The notes below the pieces were generated by a model, which was not told the DNA's origin, searched no databases, and saw only the letters and a program-made list of their open reading frames with translations. From Nyssa sinensis (taxonomy: Eukaryota > Streptophyta > Magnoliopsida > Cornales > Nyssaceae): a DNA stretch of 64,000 bases. A program made the position numbers and the translations under genes. This document shows positions 1-11,880 of the stretch, piece after piece (the stretch's first letter is position 1; every line of letters starts with the position of its first letter). Location: contig VIRR01000557.1 of the NCBI GenBank assembly GCA_008638375.1, positions 1-64,000 on the forward strand. The letters run 5' to 3'.

Positions 1-3000
1 TAGCATTCAATATGACATTGACAGCCCATTAGAACAGCCAAATTTTGAAATTGGCAGCTCATTTGCCACATCTCTAAGCCAGCTCACTAGAGGCATTTAC
101 TCAAGCTCACTGGGTTTCTCTCATCTGATGTGGTCCAAATATCTCAAAAGAACGATGAAAAAAAATATATATTCAACAAAATAACACCACATCGTTTGGT
201 AACAACTTTCGGTAAAACTTTTTAGCGAGGATAGTACTGCAAATTCTGTAACAAGCTTCGTACAAAAGCAGCGGGAAAAAATCCACTACTTTATCTAATT
301 ACATTTCCTTACAAGAAGTCAATGCACCCACACATTCCATAGAAAATTGCACTAATACTCAAATTTTAATACGGATTAGAACCAATGTTTGAATCTCTCA
401 AACAAAATGGTCAAGGTATTCCTCGACAGTGGTGTATTTGACATCGGGATAAAGTTCAGAAGCCTCGACCCCTTCAGAGTTGGGCTCTTCCCTAAAAAAA
501 CACTGTGGTTGATCGATAGTTCAAATCTGGTTTCAAATGGGGCATCTGCAACATGGATAAGAGATCCAAACAAGAATTAACCAATGTAAAAGCATCCCGG
601 CCAGTAGACAAAACAAAAGGTGATTATGGGAATTGTTGTGATTAATGGTATGCATTTCAGAGTTCAAAGGAGGGAAAAGAAAAAGAAAAACAAATACCCA
701 ATTCTAGATTACTTTGTTTAAAGATTTTAGTATGACATTGCCAAAGCATTTAAGAAGAATTTAACACGAGTCTTCTTACTAACCTTGGAGGTCCTTCAGA
801 ATTTGCTCCTCTGGAACATAGATTCTTTCAAGGGTTTTGCCACTCTTCTCCTCCCATAGGGAAACCAACTCATTAACTGAGTAAATGTTTTTAGGAAGCC
901 TGAGGTGGAGCATCTGGTTCAATGTTCTTGGGTCATCCACAGCTTTGATGGAGTAGGTTGCAATGTCATGTTCATCATTAAATACAACTATAGGCCAACA
1001 CAAGAAAGACAAGAAATGTAGAGCTTGAATATCAAGTTCCTCATTAGATATTTCTATGGACTTGATAAAGAAAACAAACAAATAAAATTTGTGTACCATG
1101 TTCATCTCTAAATATTGCTAGAGTGTAGAAACAAAGCAAGAGATGTCTCACATAAAAAGCCAAGGCAATTTCACCCTAAATCCTTGCACAAAAAGTAGAA
1201 AGACATCGTTTATGAAAGGAAATCCAAACTTTTACCTAACCTGAGGGTCTGTTGAAAGAATTAAGGACCAAACATAAAACGCCCATATTGGGGCCACAAG
1301 CAATTCTTTTGTTAATGCAGATTGTGCTCCATGATCAATGTTTAATAGTGGTCAACTTTAATGCTTCATGAGGTTTAATTGTTGCAACATGGCATGTTCA
1401 CCCAAAATTAAGATTTAATGAGAGTTTGGGATTCCTTGAACAGAGACTAATATGAATAATTTTTAATATTCAAACAAAAATGAGTTCAAAAGATCGTTCA
1501 ATACCTTTAGTATTTCCATCCCCTAAGATGGTTATTTTATTACTGTTGAAGTAGTGGCTTCTATCTGCAACAAGCTACGGATATATAAACAAGTGAACAA
1601 CTTTGAAGACACATAGGTGTACGGAATTCCCTGGCCTCAACAGCACGGCGGATTTGGAGCACAACTTCAAACATTGATTTTAATGGCTCGACAGCGTGCT
1701 TAAGATCTATCTCCATTATAAACTCAGAAGGGAAGAATCTCTGTATATAATTCATGGCAATTAAAATTAATTCTCTGTTTGATACATTTGGAAACTAATA
1801 GTTAGAGGAGATGTGTGTTCAAAAGGATATATTGCAATATCTGTTATCCCATAAGAATGCTATAGACTCGTGCAACATAAGAAATTCCAGGATTAGGTTG
1901 TAAATAAATAAACATCATCTGTAGTTCATTTTTGTAGGTGCTGTAGCCTTTGGCTGTGGTCTTTAAGGGGTCTCTCCCCTGTATTTTAAATATATGTTTT
2001 CTATGATTATTATATACAACCACCATTTTTCCAAAAAAAAAAAATTTGCATGAATTACTTTAGAGGAAGCCAAATAAAATAAGAGGAACAAGGTGAATAT
2101 CTTTTACATGTTTGCTCCATTGCTTTTGTTACAATGGAAGATGTAAAATAGTATAAGGAATTACCTACTTTTAATATAACTATTTTATCGATTTAACTCG
2201 ATATCAACAATGTTTGATAAAAAAAAAGTTAAAAGAAATGAAAATCTGAATTGCATATTTTTCCTTGGACAGAAGGACTTCTGACTCCACCATTGTCAAA
2301 TATAACAAGCTTCTACTGTGGCAATAGTGGTTGAGTTAGAGTGTGGTCTAGGTTAGAGTAGCTGGGTTGATGTATAATTTTAATGTGGGATTTTTTGGGA
2401 TCCCCTTCTTCTAAGCTGGTCTCAGTTTAGTTGAGTTAATGATCTTGGATTAATTCATTCAGGCCGAAGCATGCATGCTAGCTATCTGCCTTGGATTAAT
2501 TTGTGTATGTTAGCATTTAGGGACGTGTTGAGAACTCTATTTACGATTCACTATTTCTATTGTTTGTGCTTAAACAAGTTTGAAAACAAAATTGTAGCTG
2601 AAGATCAGCTGGTAAGTCAATAATATAAAAGACTGTTTAAGTGATATTGATGGAGGATGTCTTGAGAATAAAGTACAGCATGTATTCCAAATTAATATCT
2701 TCATTAAATACCTTCGCTCAGTTTTTGGGATCCCCTTCTTTTATTGACAAATATTGTTGAAGTGGTTGTTAGTCCCTTAGCTTTCTTCTTTCTTTCTCTG
2801 CTAATGCTTCAGCGTAATGTATTAGATTTTTCTTTTAATGAAGACATTAAAAGATGCTTTTGTTGCAACCGTATATTTCCACGGCGGGTGGCTGCTGGAA
2901 TCCATATCAAAAGGGGTCTAGAATTCAAGGCCTAAGGGAGAAACTTAGAGTACCAAAGGAGATCTGGTGTAGTAGCACATACGCGTGAGATGCTGCAGTT

Positions 3001-3226
3001 TAGAAAGTGCAGTCTCATCAACCAACAGTGCATTAAACATGAATCTTAATCCAATTAGTTATTCTAGTAGCAGCAGAATTTGGTTGGGACCAAGATTTAG
3101 TCAAACACATCTTATTTCACAAAGGGGTGAACAAGCCTTTTCCCCATTCCCTCTTCTTGAGTTGTTAGAGATTTTTCTAGTTGTGGATGTCTGAGAACAG
3201 GAGGGTTGTTGTATCCATTGGGTGTG
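1..3226. repeat. Segmental duplication, left copy (contains 3' half of reductase pseudogene A)
   Basis: This block reads in the same order and orientation as 26668-29126 plus 37066-39649. It covers the 3' flank, exons 5, 4 and 3 and about half of intron 2 of copy A. Similarity starts at or before the window edge and stops near 3226, after a shared stretch reading gttgtatccat. The left copy lacks the PIF/Harbinger MITE, the SINE and a ~7.9 kb block found in the right copy, so it acts as an empty-site reference. Confidence 0.85.
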
Positions 3227-4822
3227 GGGGGGGACAGAAAGGAAAAGAAAGTATTGCCTATATTTTCAACTATTCTATACTCAAGTTAATGTTATTCTTT
3301 TTTATACACACTCACGTATACTCAAATTTAAAAAAAAAAAAATTAAAAAACTACTGTCATTTCTATGATCTAATGGAATTTAAAGTTTTTTTTTTCCTCC
3401 TTTCTATAAAAATACTATATTTTGACATGTATGGCTTTCAAAAAAGCCAGAGAAAGAAAATATGTTTACTATGTTGTCACCAATTGTTTCAAGGGTTGAT
3501 GGGGTGATAGAGATTAGTGCTTAGTAATCAACTATTATATTTTCAATTTGTTTTGGGCAAAATTTTCTTTTCTTTTAGTTTTTTTCTCTGCTGCTGGATT
3601 CCACTCACCGCCTCCCAATTGACTTCTACTATGATTTGAATAGTTATAAAATTTAATGGAGACTCACTAGAAATGATGGAAACAAAGTAGCTATTACACC
3701 GTGTGACGATCACATTAAAACTTATCATTTGCGCACACATCTTATAATCATATTGTATTTCCCAATATATATAATTATCATCATATTATACCCTGACTTT
3801 ACCACTTTGCATACTCATCTCTACACCACCATGTTTTCAACACTTAGAAGTAGGCTTTTGGAAAGCAGCAAAGAGATCACTTAGAAGAAAGGTTTTTGGA
3901 AGGCAATGAAAAAGAAAGAGTGAGAAAAGGCTGCCTTACCCAAATTTTATTTATTTATTTATTTTCGACAAAACAATGTATAATTTCCATCCTTTACATT
4001 TCAATTACTTCATCTTGCCTTCTTGTTTTTCTTTTTAAGCCTTATGATTGCAACCCTTCTCCCTTTTTATGCTCCAGAAGAGTTGAAGTTAAGGTTTGTT
4101 GAAGCACTTTTTGTCAAGTTCAAGTGGATATGAACCTGTAAAAGGAGAAGAAAATTCCCCACCCACCAACATAGAAGAAAGGGGAATTATAAATAAAAAA
4201 AATCTCCTCACCTTTTTCTAAAAACAAAAACAACACTGTTTCCTTACCTAGGAGTGTTTTCTGCTTTCTTATATGTTCTTTCAATTTGTTCACTACCTAA
4301 ATCATGTGACATTATTTCCATTGCTATATTATTACATTTCTTGAAATAATGCCAAATTTCTTTCAAATATGCTACTTTTTCAAGGCAAATATGAATTTAC
4401 AAACAACTGGTCCTTCCTCATTTGATTTGGGCTCAAGGTTAAGCGGAAATAACAAGAGAGTGATTACCATTTAGTAAACAAAACAACATGTGTTAAGACT
4501 TCAGACAAGAAAAGTTGTATAAAGCATAATAAGGCAAAAAAAAAAAAAAAAACAAAGTAAAGTTCCAATTTCCCCTAATCAACACCCCCCCTCCCCAACC
4601 CACAAATGAGAAACCTCTCATATATTTATGAAAAATAATTAAAAAATTTAAATATTTAATAATATCATTTTCAGAATATGCCCTAATAGAATCATGTTAT
4701 TCATACTTTAATAACAAATTACTAACAGGATTTCATTTAAAATTCTAAGAAAATTGCCGAAGTTGGTTAAATGCTGGCATAGCACTAAGGGATTTGGGTT
4801 TAGGTGTTCGATTATCGTCCCT

Positions 4823-4882
<60 letters not shown>

Positions 4883-4992
4883 AATTCCATAATTTTGCAT
4901 ATTAACTATATGTGTGTGTAAATATGGGTGTAAAACTTTAAAATCGAATGAAAAGAAAAAGGGAAAATTAAGGAAAGTAAGCACGCACAGAC
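1741..4992 (-). other. Intron 2 of pseudogene A, no gene seen
   Basis: This 3.25 kb stretch has no recognisable coding sequence. Its lower half (to ~3226) is shared with the right duplication copy. The upper half holds AT-rich DNA, a poly(A) run near 4536-4552 and the long GA microsatellite. Confidence 0.7.
4826..4880. repeat. (GA)n microsatellite
   Basis: An uninterrupted run of about 27 GA units lies in intron 2 of pseudogene A, close to exon 2. Confidence 0.97.
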
Positions 4993-5412
4993 CTTGATGT
5001 TACCAGCTTCTTTGATGGCAGCGATAATCTTGACCTGATCTGCTTTCGGCTCGCTTACAGTTGATATCACCACATCCACCTGCTCTATTGCCTTCACCAA
5101 ACTCTCGTGTTCGTGAAGATCTCCCTATTCCAAATAACACGCAACATAGCCAGTTAACTCTAGTCATTCAATTCTTCAAATTCCTACGAAGTACTATGTG
5201 TGTGTCTAATAGAGAAATGCATGTCCCTACATAGAGCACAGTTACACCAGAGTTCTTGAAGTTGTCAACGAGTTTTCCCTAAACAGGGTCCGAAACCGTG
5301 CTTTTCCTAACCAAAGCAAAGGTCTGGTGTCCAGACTTGACGCTAGCTTCAACCATGAATTTCCCGAGGTACCGGTTCCTCCAATTATCAGAATCTTGCT
5401 TTTCTCAGCCAT

Positions 5413-6551
5413 GAAAAATTTGCCGGAAAATAAACAAAACTTTCTGGGAAGAATTAGTTCTGGTTGGAGAAGGAGGACCAGGAGAGGGTAGATTTTTCTC
5501 GGAGCACTGATCAGCCCAGAAAGTTGGATTGGGAAATTTAAAATGCCAACAAAATGAAAAAATTAACTTATCCAAACTATTGTTGGGCCCTCAACTCTTA
5601 ATAGTGAGATCCATTGTTTGGAAAAATAGAAAAATAGAAAAAAGAAAAATATATATATATTATATATTTTTTATTTTTATATTTTAAGATAAAAGTATTT
5701 TTTTATTTTATAATTTTAAAATTAAAATGGACAGTATAAAAAATTTATTAAAATATTCTCTCCACTCATTTTTTTAGAAGAGTACAAATTAAATAAAATA
5801 AATGTTAAAAAATTCTTCACTCTCCCTCTGTCCCTTTTTCTTTTCTTCTTTAATTTTAAACTTCTCATTTTTTTTTGTCCAAATCTCACAATCCAAACAA
5901 AGTGTTTATGTCAATAACAAAAATCTTTCTCTCCATCAACCAACTGGGGCTGATATAAAAAAATGTGATGATGTAATCTCAAATACTAATTTTACCCTTG
6001 AACAAAGAACTAAACAAAAAAAAGTTGAACAAAGAACTAAACAAAATCCGTGTGAAAATTGCAACTTGTCCCAGATTTAGAGATACCAGCTTCAACCGCA
6101 TGCTATGCATCTCCTCGAACATCGGGGAAGGAATAACAGATGATGCTCCTGCTTTTTTTGTTGTTGTTGTTTGTTTTGTATTAGGTGGCTTTGTATAGTT
6201 GTTGGCTCTTTGTCTTGCTTCAGCTTGATTTTTCTCTAGTATGTTTTGTTGTTTTCTGTTTGTACTCTTTTATTTTTCAATGTTAGTTTTGGCTTATCAA
6301 ACAAAAATGGGCAATTGTAAAGTCGGATGATCCCTCCCATGTTTTGGACTCCAATATACAACCCAAAGATAGTCACGGATGTTTGGAACTCCAAGATACA
6401 ACCCTTCATAGAGACTCAAATGCAATCCTTTATCAAGTCACCCCTGCCCAATGAAACACAACAAAACATTGAAAAGTATATGTAACAGAACGCAAAGAGA
6501 GCACGGGAATTAAGGCGAATAATAAGAAAAATCTGACACTAATTTGCAGAG
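5413..6551. other. AT-rich upstream flank of pseudogene A, no gene seen
   Basis: This region would hold the old promoter of copy A. It is AT-rich with a short TA run near 5648-5662. The short open frames at 5802-6198 look like low-complexity shadows and match nothing I recognise. Confidence 0.6.
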
Positions 6552-6559
6552 AATAAAAA

Positions 6560-7583
6560 TAGGGATGACAACGGAACAGGTTTGAGACGGAAAACTCTTT
6601 TCCCAATCCCACCTTTGCAAAATAAAATTTATCTCCAAACTCGTTTAAACCTCATAATAGAGAGGGCAGGGATGGGTCTAGTCAGAATTCTCATTTATTT
6701 TTAAACTTCTTTTCATTTATTTATTTTATTAAATTAATTATAATTAATATATTTCAAATAAAATGATATATGTGCAAATAAGAAATATACATGTTTATAA
6801 AGAATTAAAATTACATTGTTTTATATTTCAAACATAACGAATTAAAATTACATTATTTTGTATTTTAAACATATAAGAGCAGTTCCAACAGGTTTAGCAA
6901 ATCAGCGCTTCAGCAAATTTTGCTACTCCACATCAGTCAATCAGTCTCCAATAGACTCGGTATTCTCCTCTTAAAAATTGAAGAATTCATTTTACTTGGT
7001 ATATTTGCAAAGTGTTGAACCACTCTTCAACTAAGAAAAAAAATGATTTCTTTTTAAGGACTCCATATAAGCGACAAAGAACGAGATGCTAGATATTTGA
7101 GAAATGTCTTGAATGAAAAAGTTTAATGAAAATGAAAGAGAAGTGGTTGCATTTATAAATAAAAGTTGGAGGGAATTTAAATTATACATTTTAAAAATTC
7201 AAAGAAATTTAAATAAAATGAAACAAAACTAAATAATGTTAAAAAATAAAAATAATAAAATATTAAATTTTGAGGAGTTTCTTGAAGATGCTAGATAAAA
7301 ACTAACTCTTCAAAATGCCACATAGGTCACTAAAATATATTTTTGAAGAGCGACTTTGTAAACTTTTAATGGATGATTAAAAAAATTATTATAAACATTA
7401 ATTATGTAATACCAAATTTTTATTATTATTTTATTTTATATAATCATAGTGGAACGGGACATGATGCATTCTTACCAAACTCACTTCAAAACCTAATGGG
7501 ATAAAAATATTTTCTCCCAAAACCATCCCATTAAAAACAGAGTCAGCGAGTTTTTAACGAGACAGATTAAATTTTCCTCCCTA
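6560..7583. mobile_element. Degenerate hAT-like non-autonomous transposon
   Basis: The left end begins TAGGGATGACAACGG and the right end, read on the minus strand, begins TAGGGAGGAAAATTT. Outer 8-mers aataaaaa (6552-6559) and aatggaaa (7584-7591) agree at 6 of 8 positions, suggesting an eroded 8-bp duplication. Subterminal text (aggtttgagacgg near the left, aacgagacag near the right) resembles the GC-rich MITE at 39784-40208. A second MITE may be nested at about 6876-7380 (its start reads agagcagttccaacagg), but its right end is unclear. Confidence 0.4.
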
Positions 7584-7896
7584 AATGGAAATACTCAGAA
7601 TATAAGACTATCTTGGGTTTTCCAAGGCTAACCCAAGTGGCTCATACAAAAATTAAAGTTTGGTTTGTTTTAAGTGCAGGTAGCCATTACAACCATTGTA
7701 AATAGTCTTTATTCACATTAGAAATCTCATTCAAATCTGTAACAGCACGAATCTGGAAAGTCCCAAAATAATTGAATTGAAATATTCAGTTCTCACACTT
7801 TCAAGCATACTACATGTGGGTGTTCTGTAAACCCATTTAAACAGCATTCAAAAACCCTCAATTTCAAACAACCGCCACTTATTAGCTAGCTACATT
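7584..7896. other. 3' flank of gene B, no gene seen
   Basis: Ordinary AT-rich sequence between the hAT-like relic and the 3' end of copy B. No gene or repeat boundary is recognisable. Confidence 0.6.
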
Positions 7897-7902
7897 TTTA
7901 TT
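7897..7902 (-). terminator. Poly(A) signal of gene B
   Basis: AATAAA on the minus strand, about 22 bases after the copy B stop codon. The location fits a near-upstream polyadenylation element, but plant signals are loose. Confidence 0.45.
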
Positions 7903-7923
7903 TAGAGCAAACATTTGAATCTC

Positions 7924-10900
7924 TCACACAATCTGGTTGATGTATTCTTCGATGGAGGTGTATGTGACATCCGGATAAAGCTCAGAAGCCTCGACCCCCT
8001 CAGAGTTAGTCTCACCCTTCACAAAAACAGAGTGGTAGATTGAAAGTTCCACTTTGGTTTGAAATGGGGCATCTGCAACAGTGGATAAGAAATCCAAACA
8101 AGAAGTAGCCAATGTAAACCACATTGCACTAGGTTAAACAAAATCTAGTTTAGGGGACTTGTCCTAATTAATGAAGTGCATTTCCGAGTTCAATTGGAAA
8201 TTTTTTTTTTTTTTGGTAAAGCATGTAAAGAAGAGTTTAACACGAGTGTTCTTACTAACCTTGGATGTCCTTAAGAATTTGCTCCTCTGGGACATAGATT
8301 CTTTCAAGGGTTTTGCCACACTTCTTCTCCCATAGGGAAACCAGCTCATTGACTGTGTAAATGTTTTTAGGAAGCCTGAGGTGGAGTATCTTGTTCAATG
8401 TTCTTGGGTCATCCACAGCTTTGATGGTGTAGGTGGCAACATCACGTTCAGCATTAAATATAACTGTAGGCCAAAACAAGAAATTAAGAAGCATGAAAAT
8501 AAAGCTCATGGAACAGATTCGTTAAATATTTCAATAGATCCAAAATAGGGAAGAAGAAGCAAATAAGCTTTGTATATCATGTTTGTCTCTAAACATTGGT
8601 GGAGAGAGTGGAGATCAGAAACAAACACGCTCATATCTGTTATATAAAAAACTGAAATTCACTTTAAATACTTGCAGAAAATGTAAAAAGATGATGTGTA
8701 TAATGAAAGGCTTGTGTTAACTTCTACCTAATCCTGAGGGCTGTAAAAAGAATTAAGGACCAAAGATAAATGTCTGATATTGCTCCAAGATGAATGTTTA
8801 ATTGTGGTCAGGTTAATTGCTGCAACATGCCGAATGTACCCAAAATTAAGATTTTATGACATAGTTTGGGATCCCTTGAGCAAAAAAGACTAAAATTAAG
8901 ATTAGTTCATAGAGATTGCTGAAATACCTGTGGTGTTTCCATCCCCTAAGATAGTTACTTTATCACTGGGTGGAGCAGTGGGTTCTGTCTTCAACAAGCC
9001 GCAGAAAAAATAACTAGCAAACATCTTTGCAGACACATAGGTATAGGGAATTCCCTCATCCTCAACAGCTCGGCGGATTGTGAACAAAACTCCTAACATT
9101 GATTTTGCTGGTTCAAAAGCTTGATTAGGATCTATCTCCAATGTAAACTCAGAAGGGAAGAATCTCTGTACAATTCATTGGAAAATACATGAAAACTTAT
9201 CCTCTGTTTGATGCATTCGGAAACTAATAATTAGAGGACATGTAGGTTTCATGAGGATATATTGCAATATTTGTTATCTCTTAAGAATGTTATACACTCA
9301 ACTAGCAATGTTAGCCTTCCCAAAAAAAAAAAAATTCCCATAAAAAACTTTTCAAATGACAAGGTAGTACTGTATTGAATGTAATCACATTATGATTTGG
9401 TGTACAATAAATGCAACAGAGTCACATATTTTAAATTTTTTTTTTTTTTTTTTTTTTGGGATTGATAGTAGAACATAAGAATTTGGAAAACACTATATAG
9501 ATGGATTTTTTTCAATAGAGATAATTACACTTACCTCCCTTGAGGTTTCTGATTGTAGAAACCTCTCCTATAGTTTCTGAAATAACACTGTCCCCCTGTC
9601 AAACCTGTCGGCTAAACGGCGTTAACGGCAAACTTAAAATTACGAAATTACCCATTGTATAAGAAAAATATATTTTAATTACAAATCAACCATTCTCTCT
9701 CTCCTCTCTTTTTTCCTCTCATACGCATCTCTCTCTAACCCTGCATCTCACTTTTCTCTTTCTATTATCTCTGTCTCATACGCATCTCTCTCTACATACG
9801 AGGAGCACGAAGACGACAATGATGACGAAATTAGGGTTTTCAGAGCAGAGTTACTGACTTGGGCTCTAGTCAAAGTGGCCCAAGCTGGTGATCGTGTGAT
9901 TGCTCTTCATGTTCTCGGTAGCAATGGTATGGATATAGAGTTCTGATATTTTTTTCCAATGTATTTTTTTTTTTGGGGTAACGGTTCGTTTTGTCTTCAC
10001 ATGTGTGTTTCCCCAATCCACAGCTGATTTTAGCTACGAATTGTATTTAGAGCTCTCTCTTTTGAGATTTGGGAGTCTTTGAGATTTTCAGCAAAAAAAT
10101 TCAACAAAATATCAAATAAAAAAAGTATAGTATCCTTTAGGTTTATTATTTTACCTTCTTCATTTTTGGTTCTTCTGCAAATCGCCGGACTTCTTAAACC
10201 TAAACTGCAACTCTTGTTTTTGGATGTTGGGTTTTGTTTATTTATTGTTTTTCGGTGTATATTTTGGGTTTAGTTGTTGAAACAAATGCAGAAGGATGGG
10301 TTTCCATTTTGCAGAGGAAGGGTAATGCATGTAGTCTGCAATAAAGACTTGGTTTTTTATGTGTACCCTTTTACTTTGCGTGTGAAACTTTGATGCATTT
10401 TCATCATGTTTTCTATTTATGTGTATATATATTTTTTTCAATTTGGGTCATCTTGCTGACATGTATTTCTGCTCTCTGTTTCTGGATTTTCAGTATAAAT
10501 TGCCACAAATCTTTGAAGAGTAATGAGTAAGGACTGGAAGAGAAGACACTGTTTGAGTGTGGCATATTTCTTTTGAACAGGTTTTGTGCTTTTACATATC
10601 AATTTCACTAATCAAACATCATCATGCCTATAAGGCAGATGAAAGAGACATCAGAACAACACCTTGAGATCAAACCCCAGTTACAGAACTCCATGAACAC
10701 AGTTCAAAAGCCCTCCAAAACTCCCCAAAATGGCAAAGGCCCAGCAATCCAAGAATTCCAGAACGCCAAACTACATAATCAAACCTCACCTACATCCAAA
10801 AACAGAGGAAGGAGAAGGGGAAGAGGCAGCCAGAAATCCGATCAAGGCGATGTTTTTAAGCGGAGGAGGAGTTTTGTACTCAGTCATGGAAGGGTTTGAG

Positions 10901-11817
10901 ATCTGAATATAGGGTTTATAGAGAGAGAGAGAGAGGAATTTGGGTTTATGAGAGAGGAGATGGAAGGAAAAATTTTGTTCTTTTTTAATTAAAAAAATTA
11001 CTATTAAAGTGAGGGTAGTTTTGTCATTTAATCATAACTTGTAAGAGCAAAATTAGCATTTAGACAAAAAGAATTGCTTACATCATCAAATTCGGTTAAG
11101 TTAACTAACTGTCATTGACGATAGGGAGAATTTGTTATCGACATTGAAACCAGAAAAGAGGTTTCTAAAAACATCAGGAGGTAGGTGTAATTTACCCTTT
11201 TTAATATATTTTCTCATTGCTAAACAAAGCTAAGTGATCCCACACGTATTTATCACAGTCAGCTATATTTTCAATATATGGATTATGCAATTCTAGACAA
11301 GTTTGGGGAAGTATAAGTACATTAACCAACTAAATAAACAAGCAACTGTACAAGGGTAATTAGTAAACAATATTGATATTGTGCAATTAGGAAAGTCAGC
11401 ACGCACAGACCTTGATGTTACCAGCTTCTTTGATGGCAGCGATGATCTTGACTTGGTCTGCTTTTTGATCGTCTTTTACAGTTGAGATCACCACATCCAC
11501 CTGCTTTATTGCCTTCACCAAACTCTCATGATCATGCAGATCTCCCTATTCCAAATAACACACAACACAGTAATCAATCAACTCTTCAAAGTACAATTTA
11601 TAATAAGTTTAATAGAGAAATAGATTCCCCTTACATAGAGAACAGTAACGCCGGAGTTGTTGAAGCTGTCGATGAGCTTTCCCTTAACTGGGTCGGAAAC
11701 CGTGCTTTTTCTGACCAAAGCAAAGGTCGGGTGTCCAGCCTTGATGCTTGCTTCAACCATGAATTTCCCGAGGTGACCGGTGCCACCGATGATCAGAATC
11801 TTGCTTTTTTCAGCCAT
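7924..11817 (-). CDS. Isoflavone-reductase-like / PCBER-like NADPH-dependent reductase, intact (copy B)
   Basis: Five exons: 11817-11635, 11545-11411, 9165-8928, 8463-8260 and 8072-7924 (909 nt, 302 aa plus stop). All introns are GT-AG; phases are 0, 0, 1, 1. The family reduces phenylpropanoid dimers or isoflavones with NADPH in the cytosol. Visible landmarks are the glycine-rich nucleotide motif GGTGHLG (residues 11-17), DVVISTV (~79-85), RFFPSEF (107-113), GIPYTYVS (144-151), the ILGDGN segment at the end of exon 3, AVDDPRTLN in exon 4, and the C-terminal ELYPDV plus EEY signature. Length is slightly below the usual ~308. The position aligning with the family's catalytic lysine (K134 in pine PCBER) is Leu133 (GVLFTIRR), so canonical activity is doubtful. 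Intron 2 (2245 bp) contains a Pack-MULE. PCBER, PLR, IFR and eugenol-synthase relatives cannot be separated here with certainty. Confidence 0.88.
9848..9946 (+). pseudogene. Captured fragment of a universal-stress-protein-domain (kinase-type) gene
   Basis: An open stretch of 32 codons ending in TGA reads ELLTWALVKVAQ, then GDRVIALHVL. This is the first beta-strand and helix of the USP-like N-terminal domain found in plant receptor-like cytoplasmic kinases. Similarity fades after the VLGSNG segment, and the downstream kinase is absent. The fragment sits inside the Pack-MULE after its left terminal repeat. The kinase assignment comes from recalled family sequences, so the exact parent gene is uncertain. 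Confidence 0.65.
10624..10857 (+). pseudogene. Captured AGO10 (PINHEAD/ZWILLE)-type ARGONAUTE N-terminal exon fragment
   Basis: The frame starts MPIRQMKETSEQHL and runs through SKNRGRRRGRG and KSDQGDVF, the hallmark N-terminus of plant AGO10 proteins. About 78 residues match. After GDVF the frame drifts into 13 unrelated residues and stops at 10897-10899, so the N, PAZ, MID and PIWI domains are missing. Upstream 10491-10623 looks like the matching 5' leader, with a possible intron acceptor (ggattttcag) just before it. AGO10 sequesters miR165/166 in meristems; this fragment cannot do so itself. It lies antisense to reductase gene B. Confidence 0.85.
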
Positions 11818-11880
11818 TTCTAAATTTTCCTGGAAATTAACAAATCATTCTGATAAGAACTACTTCAGCTGGTTGGGGGA

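Larger units (their letters stand above)
398..5412 (-). pseudogene. Isoflavone-reductase-like / PCBER-like reductase pseudogene (copy A)
   Basis: All five exons are recognisable: 5412-5231, 5124-4993, 1740-1505, 987-784 and 545-398, with GT-AG introns at the same positions and phases as copy B. The family comprises NmrA-like NADPH-dependent reductases acting on phenylpropanoid, lignan or isoflavonoid substrates. The copy is dead. One base is missing between 5370 and 5371, just inside the Rossmann glycine motif. A TAG lies at 5279-5281 in the ancestral frame. Exon 3 is two bases short (losses near 1632 and near 1544) and exon 5 lacks one base near 493/494. Exon 4 (204 bp) is intact and still encodes the conserved AVDDPRTLN segment. 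Intron 2 is 3.25 kb. The position of the family's catalytic lysine is Val (EVVLQIRR), as in copy C. Confidence 0.9.
9518..11197. mobile_element. Pack-MULE (non-autonomous Mutator-like element) with captured gene fragments
   Basis: It is bounded by 9-bp flanks ttttcaata (9509-9517) and tttttaata (11198-11206), which differ at one position and fit the 9-bp Mutator duplication. Ends are inverted: gagataattacacttacctcc on the left and, on the minus strand, gggtaaattacacctacctcc on the right. Similarity of the two ends continues through a phrase like agaaacctct and into a pyrimidine-rich tract, so each terminal repeat is ~200-300 bp. There is no transposase. The interior holds an AGO10-type first coding exon and a USP-domain fragment, both on the plus strand, antisense to host gene B. 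Confidence 0.85.

Noticed and set aside
4708..4984. Serine/leucine repeat frames
   Set aside because: They are translations of the (GA)n microsatellite.
10079..10441. Short frames inside the Pack-MULE between the two captured fragments
   Set aside because: No recognisable protein; more likely captured non-coding or intron sequence.
11482..11823. 113-codon plus-strand frame
   Set aside because: Antisense shadow of exons 1 and 2 of gene B.
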